Source: Odoribacter sp. (lineage in GTDB: Bacteria > Bacteroidota > Bacteroidia > Bacteroidales > Marinifilaceae). From it: 64,000 nucleotides of DNA. Of the stretch, positions 9,631 to 18,753 are shown in pieces. Every line of letters begins with the position of its first letter. Positions within the stretch are counted from its first letter, which is position 1. The stretch spans positions 1-64,000 of the forward strand of contig JAHHTT010000001.1 of assembly GCA_020024465.1 (NCBI GenBank), given 5' to 3'. The notes under the pieces were generated by a model. The model was not told the origin of the DNA, made no database searches, and saw nothing but the letters and a program-made list of their open reading frames with translations. The translations under genes were made by a program, and so were the position numbers.

Positions 9631-10479
9631 CTATTGTAGTTCTATTTTATGTTGTATGTCCTCCATAATCCACCGTGGTGTCGATGTTGCTCCGCTTATT
9701 CCCACCGTCTCTGCTCCAGCTATCATTTCAGGGCGCAAATCCTCTGCACTCTGCACGAAATAACTTCGAGGATTTGTCTCTTGACAAACAGCAAACAATT
9801 GTTTACCATTTGAACTTTTCTGTCCACTCACAAATATCACAACATCATGACGCTCGGCAAAATCACGCAATTGTGGAATTCTATTCGCTACTTTTCGGCA
9901 AATAGTATCATGAACAATTACCAAACTGCCACCATTTTCCTTCAGTAAATCTGCTATTTTCTGAAACCCCTCCAAACTTTTAGTGGTTTGCGAAAATAAT
10001 ATCACTTTCCGGCTAAAGTCAATCTGCTTTACATCGCTTTCTTTCTCTACGACCAAAGCCTCCCCATTAGTCTGCCCAACCAGTCCGACCACCTCTGCAT
10101 GCCCACGCTTTCCGTATATCACAATTTGTCCTCCCTCTTTTCGGGTCTGTTCATAAGATTTACGTATTCTTTCTTGCAAATTTAATACCACAGGACACGA
10201 AGCATCAATAATTTCTATGTTATTTTCGCAAGCAGTTCGATATGACATCGGCGGCTCTCCATGTGCTCGAAACAGTACACGACAATTTTTTAACTTTGCA
10301 AACTCATCATGTTCGATAGTTTGTAATCCCATTACCTCCAAACGCTCCACTTCCAAACTATTATGTACAATATCACCAATACAATAAAGAGTCCCCTTCT
10401 TCAACTCCTGTTCCGCTTTCCGTATAGCATTTACTACACCAAAACAAAAGCCCGAATGTTCATCAATCTCAACTTTCAT
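9631..10479 (-). CDS. ispH: 4-hydroxy-3-methylbut-2-enyl diphosphate reductase
   Basis: This 282-residue protein keeps all three iron-sulfur ligands of IspH: C12 (GFCFGV), C95 (IDASCPVV) and C194 (HDTICRK), at almost the same positions as in the E. coli enzyme. Conserved RAHGEPP and YGKRGHAEVVGL motifs are present. It catalyses the last step of the MEP pathway, making isopentenyl and dimethylallyl diphosphate. It lies 34 bp downstream of cmk; the pairing of cmk and ispH is common in Bacteroidales. Confidence 0.95.
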   Translation of the reverse strand: MKVEIDEHSGFCFGVVNAIRKAEQELKKGTLYCIGDIVHNSLEVERLEVMGLQTIEHDEFAKLKNCRVLFRAHGEPPMSYRTACENNIEIIDASCPVVLNLQERIRKSYEQTRKEGGQIVIYGKRGHAEVVGLVGQTNGEALVVEKESDVKQIDFSRKVILFSQTTKSLEGFQKIADLLKENGGSLVIVHDTICRKVANRIPQLRDFAERHDVVIFVSGQKSSNGKQLFAVCQETNPRSYFVQSAEDLRPEMIAGAETVGISGATSTPRWIMEDIQHKIELQ

Positions 10480-10513
10480 TCTTTTACTCTAATATTGTTT
10501 GCATTTGTATATC

Positions 10514-11191
10514 TTATCGCTTGGTCTCTATGATCTTCACCATCATTTCAACCTCTTCTTCTACAGTCATATAACTATTATCAATCACCACTGCATCTGC
10601 TGTTTGACGTAATGGACTCATCTCACGGTGAGAATCTATGTAATCACGTTTTTCTATATTTGCTTTCACCTCTTCATAATTCACCTCTACTCCCTTATCT
10701 TTCAACTCCTTGAATCGACGATCGATTCTCACCTTTGGGGAAGCGGTCATAAAAAACTTCACATCTGCATTCGGAAATACAACACTCCCAATATCTCTTC
10801 CATCCATAATCACATTTTCATTTCGTGCCATTTCCCGTTGCTGTGCTACTAAAAACTCTCTCACAAAACCAATGGCAGCAACACTGCTCACATGATTAGC
10901 CACATCCATGCTTCGGATAGTGCTTTCTACATTCTCGCCATTCAAATAAGTCTCATAACATTTCTTCTCTTCGTTATATTTGAAACTTATTTTCATACTG
11001 CTCAAACACTTATTCAATTTCTCCTCATTTACATTTCCAGCCTCATCAATTAATCCACGCCGCAAAACTTCCAACGTTACCACACGATACATAGCCCCCG
11101 TATCAATATAAGTCAATCCAACACGAACTGCTATCAGCTTAGCAACAGTACTTTTCCCTGTGGAAGAAAATCCATCTACAGCAACTATCAT
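10514..11191 (-). CDS. cmk: Cytidylate kinase
   Basis: This 225-residue protein has the P-loop GFSSTGKSTVAK at residues 7-18, DTGAMYR, MDGRDIGSVVFPNAD and the C-terminal DSHREMSPLR and VIDNSYMTVEE motifs typical of Cmk. It phosphorylates CMP and dCMP. It is the first gene of the cmk-ispH-pfkA-priA run. Confidence 0.95.
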   Translation of the reverse strand: MIVAVDGFSSTGKSTVAKLIAVRVGLTYIDTGAMYRVVTLEVLRRGLIDEAGNVNEEKLNKCLSSMKISFKYNEEKKCYETYLNGENVESTIRSMDVANHVSSVAAIGFVREFLVAQQREMARNENVIMDGRDIGSVVFPNADVKFFMTASPKVRIDRRFKELKDKGVEVNYEEVKANIEKRDYIDSHREMSPLRQTADAVVIDNSYMTVEEEVEMMVKIIETKR

Positions 11192-11218
11192 AAACCTTAA
11201 CTTTTATCTTAAACTCCA

Positions 11219-11226
11219 CAAAGATA
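11219..11226 (-). promoter_or_regulatory. Candidate -7 element of the cmk operon
   Basis: The minus strand reads TATCTTTG, an exact TAnnTTTG match 28 bp upstream of the cmk ATG. No clear -33 TTG is present. Confidence 0.5.
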
Positions 11227-11460
11227 TAATAATTTCATGGAAATAATCGACCTCATTTATTACAATAAGGTAAAAAAATCTATACTATTTCACCTTTATA
11301 TCACTACCATTTTGCAAATATCTATCCTTTCAGATTCTTTATAGTATTACCTTCCTCCAAAAAAACAACATCTATCAACATAAAATTATAAATTTATCAC
11401 CCACATTATATCTTTATCTAAAGAACTTGAATACAGAATACGGTAAACATTAAATTATTG

Positions 11461-11496
11461 AGAATAAAAAAGACTGTCATTTCTCTATGACAGTCT
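11461..11496 (-). terminator. Rho-independent terminator of the helical secreted protein
   Basis: A perfect 10-bp stem (11471-11480 with 11487-11496, agactgtcat/atgacagtct) has a 6-nt loop. On the minus strand it is followed by TTTTTATTCT. It lies 24 bp after the stop of the upstream gene. Confidence 0.85.
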
Positions 11497-11519
11497 CTTA
11501 TCCGTTCTTTTACAAAGGA

Positions 11520-12353
11520 TTAGTTTATCATCTTCATTAATTCATCTGCCAATTCTTTCATGGTACCGCTACCTGACTTTACTGCCAATTTGTTTGCAAC
11601 GGAGGCATAACGTTTGGCAACATCATAAAAACCGCATTTTTGAGAAATTTTCACATAATTATAAATCGCATCAAAATCCGACTGTGTCTCCACAGTTTTC
11701 CCTGCCCACAACTGAATTACTTTCAAACGAGATACATCTGTCATAATTTCCAATGCACCGGCAGTAATTTCTTTAATCATCTGACGATTTTCCGGAAAAT
11801 AACGGAACAATTTACGAGCCTTGTAAAAATAATCTTCCGCATTTTTATCAGCTCTCAACTGGCGAATATAGAAATAATCACTTACCACATCATAATGTTC
11901 ATATCCGCCTTCTTTGATTTTTTTCAACGAAGTCTCATAATCGGCCTTATTTTGTTTATACAATTGTTCCAAATGATTCACCAATACATTATCCAACTTT
12001 TGAAAAACATCATCTTTTGAAAAAAGTTCCACAAATTTATCACAGTTTTTAAATACATACTGCAACTGAGGAGCATTTACATCCGTTACATAATCCCGAA
12101 CAATTGCCCAATTATAATCTTTATAGTAATCCACCTCTTTTTGGGTCTGGAAATAACGATTTACGACCTCTTGACCGGATTTTCCCTGTTTGTTCAACTC
12201 TTTCAACAATTGCACTGTTGCTTTAGTATCCGATGGATTTTGCTCAAAAATTTTCACAAGAGCATGTAATTCTACAGTCGTTTTCTCTATAGCTATAGCA
12301 CAATACGTACTCATTAAAATCAAACTTGCTGCAAATAAAATTCTACACTTCAT
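11520..12353 (-). CDS. Secreted all-helical protein related to thioredoxin-family C-terminal domains
   Basis: The chosen ATG (12353) gives 277 residues starting with a signal peptide (MKCRILFAASLILMS...AIA); the upstream 18 codons have no signal features. The rest is an alpha-solenoid-like helical protein without CxxC or other catalytic motifs. Its pattern (WAIVRDYV...VFKNCDKFVELF...) resembles by eye the helical C-terminal half of the thioredoxin-fold protein at 16832-17863 (MAWTLFNVY...FIKNKEYFVEKV), so it may be a version lacking the thioredoxin domain. Function unknown. It is a single gene with its own terminator. Confidence 0.65.
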   Translation of the reverse strand: MKCRILFAASLILMSTYCAIAIEKTTVELHALVKIFEQNPSDTKATVQLLKELNKQGKSGQEVVNRYFQTQKEVDYYKDYNWAIVRDYVTDVNAPQLQYVFKNCDKFVELFSKDDVFQKLDNVLVNHLEQLYKQNKADYETSLKKIKEGGYEHYDVVSDYFYIRQLRADKNAEDYFYKARKLFRYFPENRQMIKEITAGALEIMTDVSRLKVIQLWAGKTVETQSDFDAIYNYVKISQKCGFYDVAKRYASVANKLAVKSGSGTMKELADELMKMIN

Positions 12354-12608
12354 AATCAACCTATTTTTATTAATTTTATTACACTTATAAAACACCCAAA
12401 AGGGCAAAAAGGGTTATATGAAAATTTAATTTAACGTCAATATTAACAGTATTTACGCATTTGGCTACAATTTTGCAATATTATTCTATTGACATCCATA
12501 AATATGTAATCGAAAACGATTACAGAAATTCTTGTTAAACACTGATTTGAAAAAAAATATTAAAAACAGTATAATATACTATGATAACCAATATCGCAAT
12601 AAATATTT

Positions 12609-12616
12609 TATCTTTG
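12609..12616 (+). promoter_or_regulatory. Candidate -7 element of the M3 peptidase gene
   Basis: TATCTTTG matches the consensus TAnnTTTG exactly and lies 28 bp upstream of the ATG. The -33 element is not evident. The rest of the 12354-12644 gap is AT-rich without a gene. Confidence 0.5.
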
Positions 12617-12644
12617 CAGACACTAAATCATCAAATAAACAAGT

Positions 12645-14690
12645 ATGATAACAAAAAGACAGAATCCATTATTGGAAGTATATGATACTCCTTACCATAC
12701 CCCTCCATTCACTCAAATTCAATTAAGTGATTATGAACCGGCATTTCAACAAGCCATTGAAGAAGCTCGTCAGGAAATAAAAGCCATTATAGCAAATCCA
12801 GAAACTCCGTCATTTACCAATACCATCGAAGCGTTGGATGCCAGCGGCGAAAAACTCAACAATATTTCCTCCATATTCTTTAATTTGAATTCTGCCTGTA
12901 CCAACAATGAAATGCAAGCCATTGCCCAACAAATTTCACCACTGCTGACAGAATACAGCAATAGCATTACCATGAATCCTGAGCTGTTCCAACGTATCAA
13001 AAGTGTTTATAAAAACTGTAATAGGCAACAACTCACTCCAGAACAAAATACCTTATTGGAAAATACTTATCGGATGTTTATCAAAGGAGGCGCCAATCTT
13101 CAGGATAAGGCACAACAGCGCTTCCGCGAAATCAGCATGGAATTGTCTCGTCTCAGTCTGAAATTCGAAGAAAACACACTGGCAGCAACGAATGCCTTTA
13201 CCCTTCATATCACCGATGAAGCTGATTTGTCAGGATTACCGGAAGGAGTTATTGAAACAGCAGCCATGACAGCCAAGGATAAGGGACTGGATGGCTGGTT
13301 ATTCTCCCTTCATGCTCCGAGTTACATCCCCTTCATGAAATATGCCGACAAACGGAATCTGAGAGAACAAATGTATCGGGCCTATTCTTCACGTTGCAAT
13401 CAAGGAGGAGAATCTGACAATAATGAAATCATCCGCCAAATGGTCAATCTGCGACTGGAAAAAGCACATCTTTTAGGATACAAAAGCTATGCCGACTATG
13501 TCCTCTCCGATCGCATGGCTGAGACAGCAACCAATGTCAACGAATTTTTAGAGCAACTGCTCCAGGCCTCCCATCCGCACGCCCTAAACGAAAAACGGGA
13601 AGTTGACGAATTTGCACGTCGCAACGGATTTACAGATATTCTGCAACGTTGGGATTGGGCTTACTACTCCAATAAACTCAAACACGAAAAATATGCTCTT
13701 GATGATGAAATGCTAAAACCCTATTTCCAATTGGAAAAAGTCCAAAAGGGAGTATTCGATTTAGCCTACCGACTTTATAATCTAACATTTCTGGAACGCA
13801 ACGACATTCCGAAATACCATGAAGATGTCCGCACATATGAAGTATATCGTAACAATCAATTTTTAGCCATCCTTTATGTCGACTTCTTCCCTCGCGAAAG
13901 TAAAGGCGGAGGTGCTTGGATGACCGAATATCGCGGACAACATCGCCAAAGTTCAAAAGATATTCGCCCGTTAGTTTCCATTGTAATGAATTTCACAAAA
14001 CCGACGACAAGCAAACCGTCGCTGCTCACATTTGACGAAGTAACCACTTTTCTTCATGAATTCGGTCATTCCCTACATGGAATGTTATCCCAATGTACTT
14101 ACAATACAACAAGTGGCACCAACGTCTATCGTGATTTTGTAGAATTACCTTCGCAAATCATGGAAAACTGGGCTCTCGAAAAAGAGTGGCTTGACACTTG
14201 GGCTGTACATTACCTCACCAATGAACCGATACCACAAGAATATATTGACAAGATTCGTCGGGCCTCCAATTTCCAGAGTGGTTATCAATGCGACCGACAA
14301 TTAAGTTTTGGTCTTGTAGACATGGCTTGGCACTCCATCACCGCAGCATTTAAAAGCAGTGTATTTGATTTTGAAACTCAAGCCATGTCACCTACAGAAT
14401 CCTTCCCGGCCGTCAGCGGAAATTGTTTCTCCACCGCTTTTGGACACATCTTCAGTGGAGGATATGCCGCCGGCTATTACAGTTACAAATGGGCAGAAGT
14501 ATTGGATGCTGACGCTTTCTCTGTATTTAAAACACATGGAATTTTTGATAAAAAAACGGCAGATTCTTTTAGGATAAACATCTTGGAACGAGGCGGTTCT
14601 GAACATCCAATGACCCTTTATAAACGCTTCCGCGGGCAAACACCGACAGTAGATGCGCTCCTAGAACGAAGCGGATTGAAAGATAAATAG
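12645..14690 (+). CDS. M3 family metallopeptidase (dipeptidyl carboxypeptidase/oligopeptidase A type)
   Basis: This 681-residue protein has the M3 zinc motif HEFGHSLHGML at about residue 470, with the downstream glutamate ligand in the DFVELPSQIMENW segment about 25 residues later, and a C-terminal FGHIFSGGYAAGYYSYKWAEVLDADAF-type region (quoted in part: GGYAAGYYSYKW). This is the dipeptidyl carboxypeptidase/oligopeptidase A family. No signal peptide is seen at MITKRQNPLL, so it is probably cytoplasmic and finishes degradation of imported or internal peptides. It is monocistronic and divergent from its left neighbour. The exact sub-type (Dcp or PrlC-like) cannot be fixed by eye, though the length fits Dcp. 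Confidence 0.93.
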   Translation: MITKRQNPLLEVYDTPYHTPPFTQIQLSDYEPAFQQAIEEARQEIKAIIANPETPSFTNTIEALDASGEKLNNISSIFFNLNSACTNNEMQAIAQQISPLLTEYSNSITMNPELFQRIKSVYKNCNRQQLTPEQNTLLENTYRMFIKGGANLQDKAQQRFREISMELSRLSLKFEENTLAATNAFTLHITDEADLSGLPEGVIETAAMTAKDKGLDGWLFSLHAPSYIPFMKYADKRNLREQMYRAYSSRCNQGGESDNNEIIRQMVNLRLEKAHLLGYKSYADYVLSDRMAETATNVNEFLEQLLQASHPHALNEKREVDEFARRNGFTDILQRWDWAYYSNKLKHEKYALDDEMLKPYFQLEKVQKGVFDLAYRLYNLTFLERNDIPKYHEDVRTYEVYRNNQFLAILYVDFFPRESKGGGAWMTEYRGQHRQSSKDIRPLVSIVMNFTKPTTSKPSLLTFDEVTTFLHEFGHSLHGMLSQCTYNTTSGTNVYRDFVELPSQIMENWALEKEWLDTWAVHYLTNEPIPQEYIDKIRRASNFQSGYQCDRQLSFGLVDMAWHSITAAFKSSVFDFETQAMSPTESFPAVSGNCFSTAFGHIFSGGYAAGYYSYKWAEVLDADAFSVFKTHGIFDKKTADSFRINILERGGSEHPMTLYKRFRGQTPTVDALLERSGLKDK

Positions 14691-14738
14691 TTTAATTCAG
14701 ACCTAAAGCGTATTTATAAAAACAAACATTTTATAAAA

Positions 14739-14785
14739 AGTGGAATAAACAGATTACTTATCATATTTATTCCACTAATATTTTA
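14739..14785 (+). terminator. Possible terminator of the M3 peptidase gene
   Basis: An 11-bp AT-rich stem (14739-14749 with 14766-14776) with a 16-nt loop is followed by TAATATTTTAC. It lies between convergent genes and is weaker than the other hairpins. Confidence 0.5.
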
Positions 14786-14817
14786 CACATTATCCTCAGA
14801 TTTATTAAATACAAAGT

Positions 14818-16290
14818 CTAATCAGTATATAATATTATTTTATAAACACTATTAGCCTTAAAATCAGGATTATATATTAACATGAAATTTTCATCGAAAA
14901 CTATTTTCCAAGGATACTCCCCTTTTAATGTAGGATTCTTTAAACGCTTTGGGAAAAAACAACTGAATGGTAGATTCTTTACATGTTCCTGCTTAAAGTT
15001 TGATCCTAACACCCTCTGCAAATCAAAATCTTTAGTTGTCCTTATGGTTATAGCACATTTTTTCTTTGTTATCTTATAATCAACGACATAATCTTCTTCT
15101 CCGGCAACTTGCTGCAATCGAACGTTCCACTTAGGATCTCCATAATATGCCAAAACATCACGGTCATATAAAAAACCTATCTGCTCTTTCGTGGGTTTAT
15201 TTATTCCAGTTCCTACACGAATCACTTCTTCTGCTTCATGTAAGGATTTTCTGAATAATACTTCATAAACAGCATAAGGATAATCTATTTTATTGAAGTC
15301 AGGACTCCATGCATTCATCTGAGACAACATATCCTGCTCATTCAAATACACAGCCTCTGCTAAAGAATAACGTCCGGGATTAGATATCCAGTATTTCAAA
15401 GTACCCCAACCGCTGCGTCCATACCAAGAAGTCACAACATACCCCACCATTGCAGTGGCATTTCCACTTCCCAACCATGCAATAGCCATACTATTAGGAT
15501 TATTTCTAACATTTCCTATCAAACAGTTACCGGCACCTAAAAAAACACGTCTTTTACCGCTTTCCACCAAATTTTCTTTTCCATCAGGAAAAGCTGCATA
15601 CAATACTCCATTTTTAGATTTAATATTTCCATGTGAAAATGGAGTTTCCAGATTTCTCTCTGTTGCATGTCCGGAGGTCACAACAAAATCAGGATCGATT
15701 TTTTCATATAAATCATAAAACTTCCGTAAACTTTCTTTTTCAGGATTTATCCTATAAGTCTTCACCTCTCCGTCCTTTTCCCATTTTTCACCACACAAAC
15801 CATCCGTATGATCATCCAACCAGGCATAACGGTCAAACCATTTAGCTGAACTCAACTCTGAAATAGTAGACAATGCGCTTTTAACCACTAAAGGCTCATT
15901 GGCATTATGTACTAATTTCAAAGCTTCTTTTGCATCATATCCTGTAATTATACCCCACAAATAATCAGCATACGGATCAGTATCTACCTCGCGACTTAAA
16001 CGGTGTAATTCCATAACATATTCCCGATTAATATATTGGGGTAGCTCCACAAATGCGACATAACGAGGCGTTTCTTTTTGCAAATGCGGTAAAACTTCTC
16101 TGAGAGAATCTCTATAATAACATACATTAGCATGATGTTTTTGCTGAAGAGCTTCTACTACTTCCATCCATTCTGCATTCTCTTGTACTTTAAAACTAGC
16201 TACAATGAGATAATCCTTTTCCAATCTTACCGCTTTAAGAAAGCCAACTGAAAAAATTAACAGACCAAACAAAAACCACTTTTTCATCAT
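14818..16290 (-). CDS. Putative secreted clan CD (C25 gingipain/caspase-like) cysteine peptidase
   Basis: This 490-residue protein starts with a signal peptide (MMKKWFLFGLLIFSVGFLKA). The central region shows the strand-His and strand-Cys pattern of clan CD proteases: H208 in FVVTSGHATERN, and C256 in VFLGAGNCLIG about 48 residues later. RYVAFVELPQY and DPYADYLWGIITGYD upstream resemble the C25-like N-terminal part. The canonical HG and AC pairs are replaced by HA and NC, so catalysis is not certain. It is the last gene of the sigma/SusCD locus and its ATGATG overlaps the stop of the thioredoxin-like gene. Alternative: a non-catalytic member of the fold. Confidence 0.55.
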   Translation of the reverse strand: MMKKWFLFGLLIFSVGFLKAVRLEKDYLIVASFKVQENAEWMEVVEALQQKHHANVCYYRDSLREVLPHLQKETPRYVAFVELPQYINREYVMELHRLSREVDTDPYADYLWGIITGYDAKEALKLVHNANEPLVVKSALSTISELSSAKWFDRYAWLDDHTDGLCGEKWEKDGEVKTYRINPEKESLRKFYDLYEKIDPDFVVTSGHATERNLETPFSHGNIKSKNGVLYAAFPDGKENLVESGKRRVFLGAGNCLIGNVRNNPNSMAIAWLGSGNATAMVGYVVTSWYGRSGWGTLKYWISNPGRYSLAEAVYLNEQDMLSQMNAWSPDFNKIDYPYAVYEVLFRKSLHEAEEVIRVGTGINKPTKEQIGFLYDRDVLAYYGDPKWNVRLQQVAGEEDYVVDYKITKKKCAITIRTTKDFDLQRVLGSNFKQEHVKNLPFSCFFPKRLKNPTLKGEYPWKIVFDENFMLIYNPDFKANSVYKIILYTD

Positions 16291-16829
16291 CTTTTCTTCG
16301 ATTTATGAATTCCTTTTAATGACCACAACATCTCTTCAGTTCCTGATTCTGACGGACGGGACGTTTTAGGTGATATGATTTTTCCTTTGGGACTAACCAA
16401 AATGAAACGTGGTATCTTCCGATTTCCAAAAGCTTCCATGAACGACCAATCTTCATCCATACGCAATTGAATTCCACCCAAATTCTTTTCTTTTACAAAC
16501 TTCTGCCATTTCTGCTTATTTCTATCACAAGAAATACTGACAAAATGAATATTTTTATCCCTAAATTTTTCTTCCAACATCTGTAAAAAAGGTAGTTCAT
16601 CTTGACAAGGAGGACACCAAGTTGCCCAAATATCAATAAATAAATACTTACCTTTCAAATCCTTAGATGTTACTATCTTGCCAAACACATCTTCAAAAAC
16701 AAATTCAGGGCAACGATCTCCTGCTTGTAAAGGTTTTACGCTATTTACCTTTCCATCTTTACCAATCACATCAGCCCAAAGAGTATTACTCAAAGCTAAC
16801 ATTACCAAAGTTATAAATACTATTTTCAT
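16287..16829 (-). CDS. TlpA/ResA-like secreted thiol-disulfide oxidoreductase
   Basis: This 180-residue protein has a signal peptide (about 1-19) and a TlpA/AhpC-TSA thioredoxin fold with the active site WCPPC (C72, C75) in FIDIWATWCPPCQDELP. A KIPRFILVSPKGKI segment supplies the cis-proline region. It is expected in the periplasm as a thiol reductase. It overlaps the clan CD-like gene by 4 bp and lies 2 bp after the second thioredoxin-fold gene, so the three are one translational unit. Confidence 0.88.
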   Translation of the reverse strand: MKIVFITLVMLALSNTLWADVIGKDGKVNSVKPLQAGDRCPEFVFEDVFGKIVTSKDLKGKYLFIDIWATWCPPCQDELPFLQMLEEKFRDKNIHFVSISCDRNKQKWQKFVKEKNLGGIQLRMDEDWSFMEAFGNRKIPRFILVSPKGKIISPKTSRPSESGTEEMLWSLKGIHKSKKR

Positions 16830-16831
16830 AA

Positions 16832-17863
16832 TTATTTTATTAATTTTGAACGCTTTGCTCTTAAATCTTCAAGACATTTTACAATATAGTTCGTTAAACG
16901 GTCATTTATGTCTTTCCCACAACCTTTTAATAATAATTGCTGAAGATCTCCATATTTACTTCGCCATTTAGGATTTAATACAAAAATTTTTTGCTCATAT
17001 AAATCCATAATCCCGGCATAATCTTTTTGTTTCGATAAATTCCAAAGTTCTCCTATCAACATTCTATCCACTTTGCCAAGACTACCAATTGTTTGCTCGA
17101 ATAAAACAGTATCTGCTGAAGAAAACTTACCTGATAAAGCTTCTTGCATTGCAAGAAAAACAATTTGCTGAATTTTGTCATTGACAACATCCTCTCCCAC
17201 CTTCTCAACAAAATATTCCTTATTCTTTATAAAATCTTGAAATACCTGGTCACGAAAATTTCCAGCATACACATTAAATAATGTCCAAGCCATATCAGAA
17301 ACCTTCTCTTCCATCGTGAAATAACTAAAAAATTCATTTATCACAGCAGAAAGATTATTCATTTCGCCTGCATCGTCTAAAGAAAATATATAATCAGGTA
17401 ACAATTCCACAGAACGCTCTCCTGAATTATATCTTTTTAAGACTCCTGCATAATTGATTTTAGGCTCTATCCCACGAAATAATTTAGCTAGCAATTCCTC
17501 TGCCGAACATCCCCCAGCAATCTTATGTGCCAAATGGCCGTCAGAATCAAACAATACAAAAGAAGGACAAAGTTTCAAACCATATTCCTTTTTAAAAAGC
17601 ACTCCTGCACGCTCATCCAAATCCATATCCACCAAAATGAAATGCTCATTCAAAAAGGCTGCAACATCAGGCAGCCATAAGACTTTTTCCATAACATCAT
17701 CGCACAAAGTACATGGACTATAAGCATACACTAATATAAAACGTCCTTTTTCTTTTGCATCTATTCTAGCTTGTTCAAAAGATGTTGCAAAATTTAATTC
17801 TTGAGCATTAACATCAAACAGTAGCAAGCTCAATAGCCCCCATAACAAAACAATCTTTTTCAT
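16832..17863 (-). CDS. Secreted thioredoxin-fold protein with helical C-terminal domain
   Basis: This 343-residue protein has a signal peptide (1-20), a thioredoxin-fold domain (about 25-130) with a CTLC active site (C51, C54) and an LCPSFVLFDSDG cis-proline strand. A long helical C-terminal domain (about 150-343) follows. Such proteins are common in Bacteroidota, but substrates are unknown. It is encoded 11 bp after the FISUMP lipoprotein within the SusCD locus. The C-terminal part resembles the standalone helical protein at 11520-12353. Confidence 0.8.
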   Translation of the reverse strand: MKKIVLLWGLLSLLLFDVNAQELNFATSFEQARIDAKEKGRFILVYAYSPCTLCDDVMEKVLWLPDVAAFLNEHFILVDMDLDERAGVLFKKEYGLKLCPSFVLFDSDGHLAHKIAGGCSAEELLAKLFRGIEPKINYAGVLKRYNSGERSVELLPDYIFSLDDAGEMNNLSAVINEFFSYFTMEEKVSDMAWTLFNVYAGNFRDQVFQDFIKNKEYFVEKVGEDVVNDKIQQIVFLAMQEALSGKFSSADTVLFEQTIGSLGKVDRMLIGELWNLSKQKDYAGIMDLYEQKIFVLNPKWRSKYGDLQQLLLKGCGKDINDRLTNYIVKCLEDLRAKRSKLIK

Positions 17864-17874
17864 ATTCTCTGTCT

Positions 17875-18729
17875 CTATTTATCCTTTACACACCGAACAC
17901 TAAAAGCAGTATTCTCCAAACGAGATGTAAATCTTAATACTCCGGTATTATATTTCCCAACACCTCTGACAATTGCAACTCTTGTACTATCCGTATCCGC
18001 ATAAGCAGTCGAAGTCCAGAAATAAGCATTCAAATCCTTGTCGGTATATACATTCGTATAATTCCCGGAACCGTAAACTTTCCCTCCACACAGCAATGCA
18101 CCAAAATTCAAACCTTCTCCCAACTGTTTTAACAGCTCTCCTTGTTTATCCCCGCGCCATTCATTCAAAATTGCAGATTCATGAGCAGACATCCCCAGAT
18201 TCTGCTCCAATAATTGCCAATCTTCATCTGTCGGTAGACGCCAGCCTTCCGGGACAGCTTTCAAAGCCGACTCATAATCATAGAGATAACCATAATCCTT
18301 CAGAAATTTCTTATCAGGATTCGTTTTATAAAAATCAGTCATAAATTCTTTCGGTAATTTATCTCCCAACTGGTCAATTATTTCTTTATAGGTCAAATCT
18401 TCTGTTGCCAATCCATATATCTCATCCATAAGATCCCAAGATATTTTACCATCCATAACATAACTTTCCGCCAATTCAACCAATCCATCCACATCCAAAA
18501 CTGGTAGCACTTCATTCCATGTCCAACAGCCGTCAAAAGCACCTCCAACCAACTTATAACGTAAATTTTCAGCCATCCACATCTGGTTTCCAACCGTTAT
18601 ACAACGATATTGTATCGAATCACGTGTATCAATAAATACTTCAGTTTGAACATCAGAAACATCCACTGCATCCTCATTCGAACAATTCCATCCCAAAATA
18701 ACCAACAATATTACTAGTATCCTTTTCAT
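17875..18729 (-). CDS. FISUMP-domain lipoprotein
   Basis: Starting at the second Met (18729) gives 284 residues with a lipoprotein signal (MKRILVILLVILGWNC, Cys16) and acidic residues just after the Cys, as in surface-exported Bacteroidota lipoproteins. The domain matches the Fibrobacter succinogenes major paralogous domain: YRCITVGNQMWMAENLRY near the start, GWRLPTDEDWQLLE in the middle, and FWTSTAYADTDSTR and FSVRCVKD at the end. An internal insert of about 80 residues (FDGCWTWNEV to DYGYLYDYESA) separates the first two motifs. Its binding partner is unknown; such proteins may bind ligands at the cell surface. Confidence 0.85.
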   Translation of the reverse strand: MKRILVILLVILGWNCSNEDAVDVSDVQTEVFIDTRDSIQYRCITVGNQMWMAENLRYKLVGGAFDGCWTWNEVLPVLDVDGLVELAESYVMDGKISWDLMDEIYGLATEDLTYKEIIDQLGDKLPKEFMTDFYKTNPDKKFLKDYGYLYDYESALKAVPEGWRLPTDEDWQLLEQNLGMSAHESAILNEWRGDKQGELLKQLGEGLNFGALLCGGKVYGSGNYTNVYTDKDLNAYFWTSTAYADTDSTRVAIVRGVGKYNTGVLRFTSRLENTAFSVRCVKDK

Positions 18730-18753
18730 AAATATCAAATTTTAATATCATCA

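Larger units (their letters stand above)
11192..11519. other. Intergenic region: cmk promoter element and terminator
   Basis: The 328-bp space is AT-rich. It contains a -7-like element for cmk (11219-11226, TATCTTTG on the minus strand) and, at the far end, the hairpin terminator of the helical secreted protein. I see no open frame worth calling. Confidence 0.6.
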
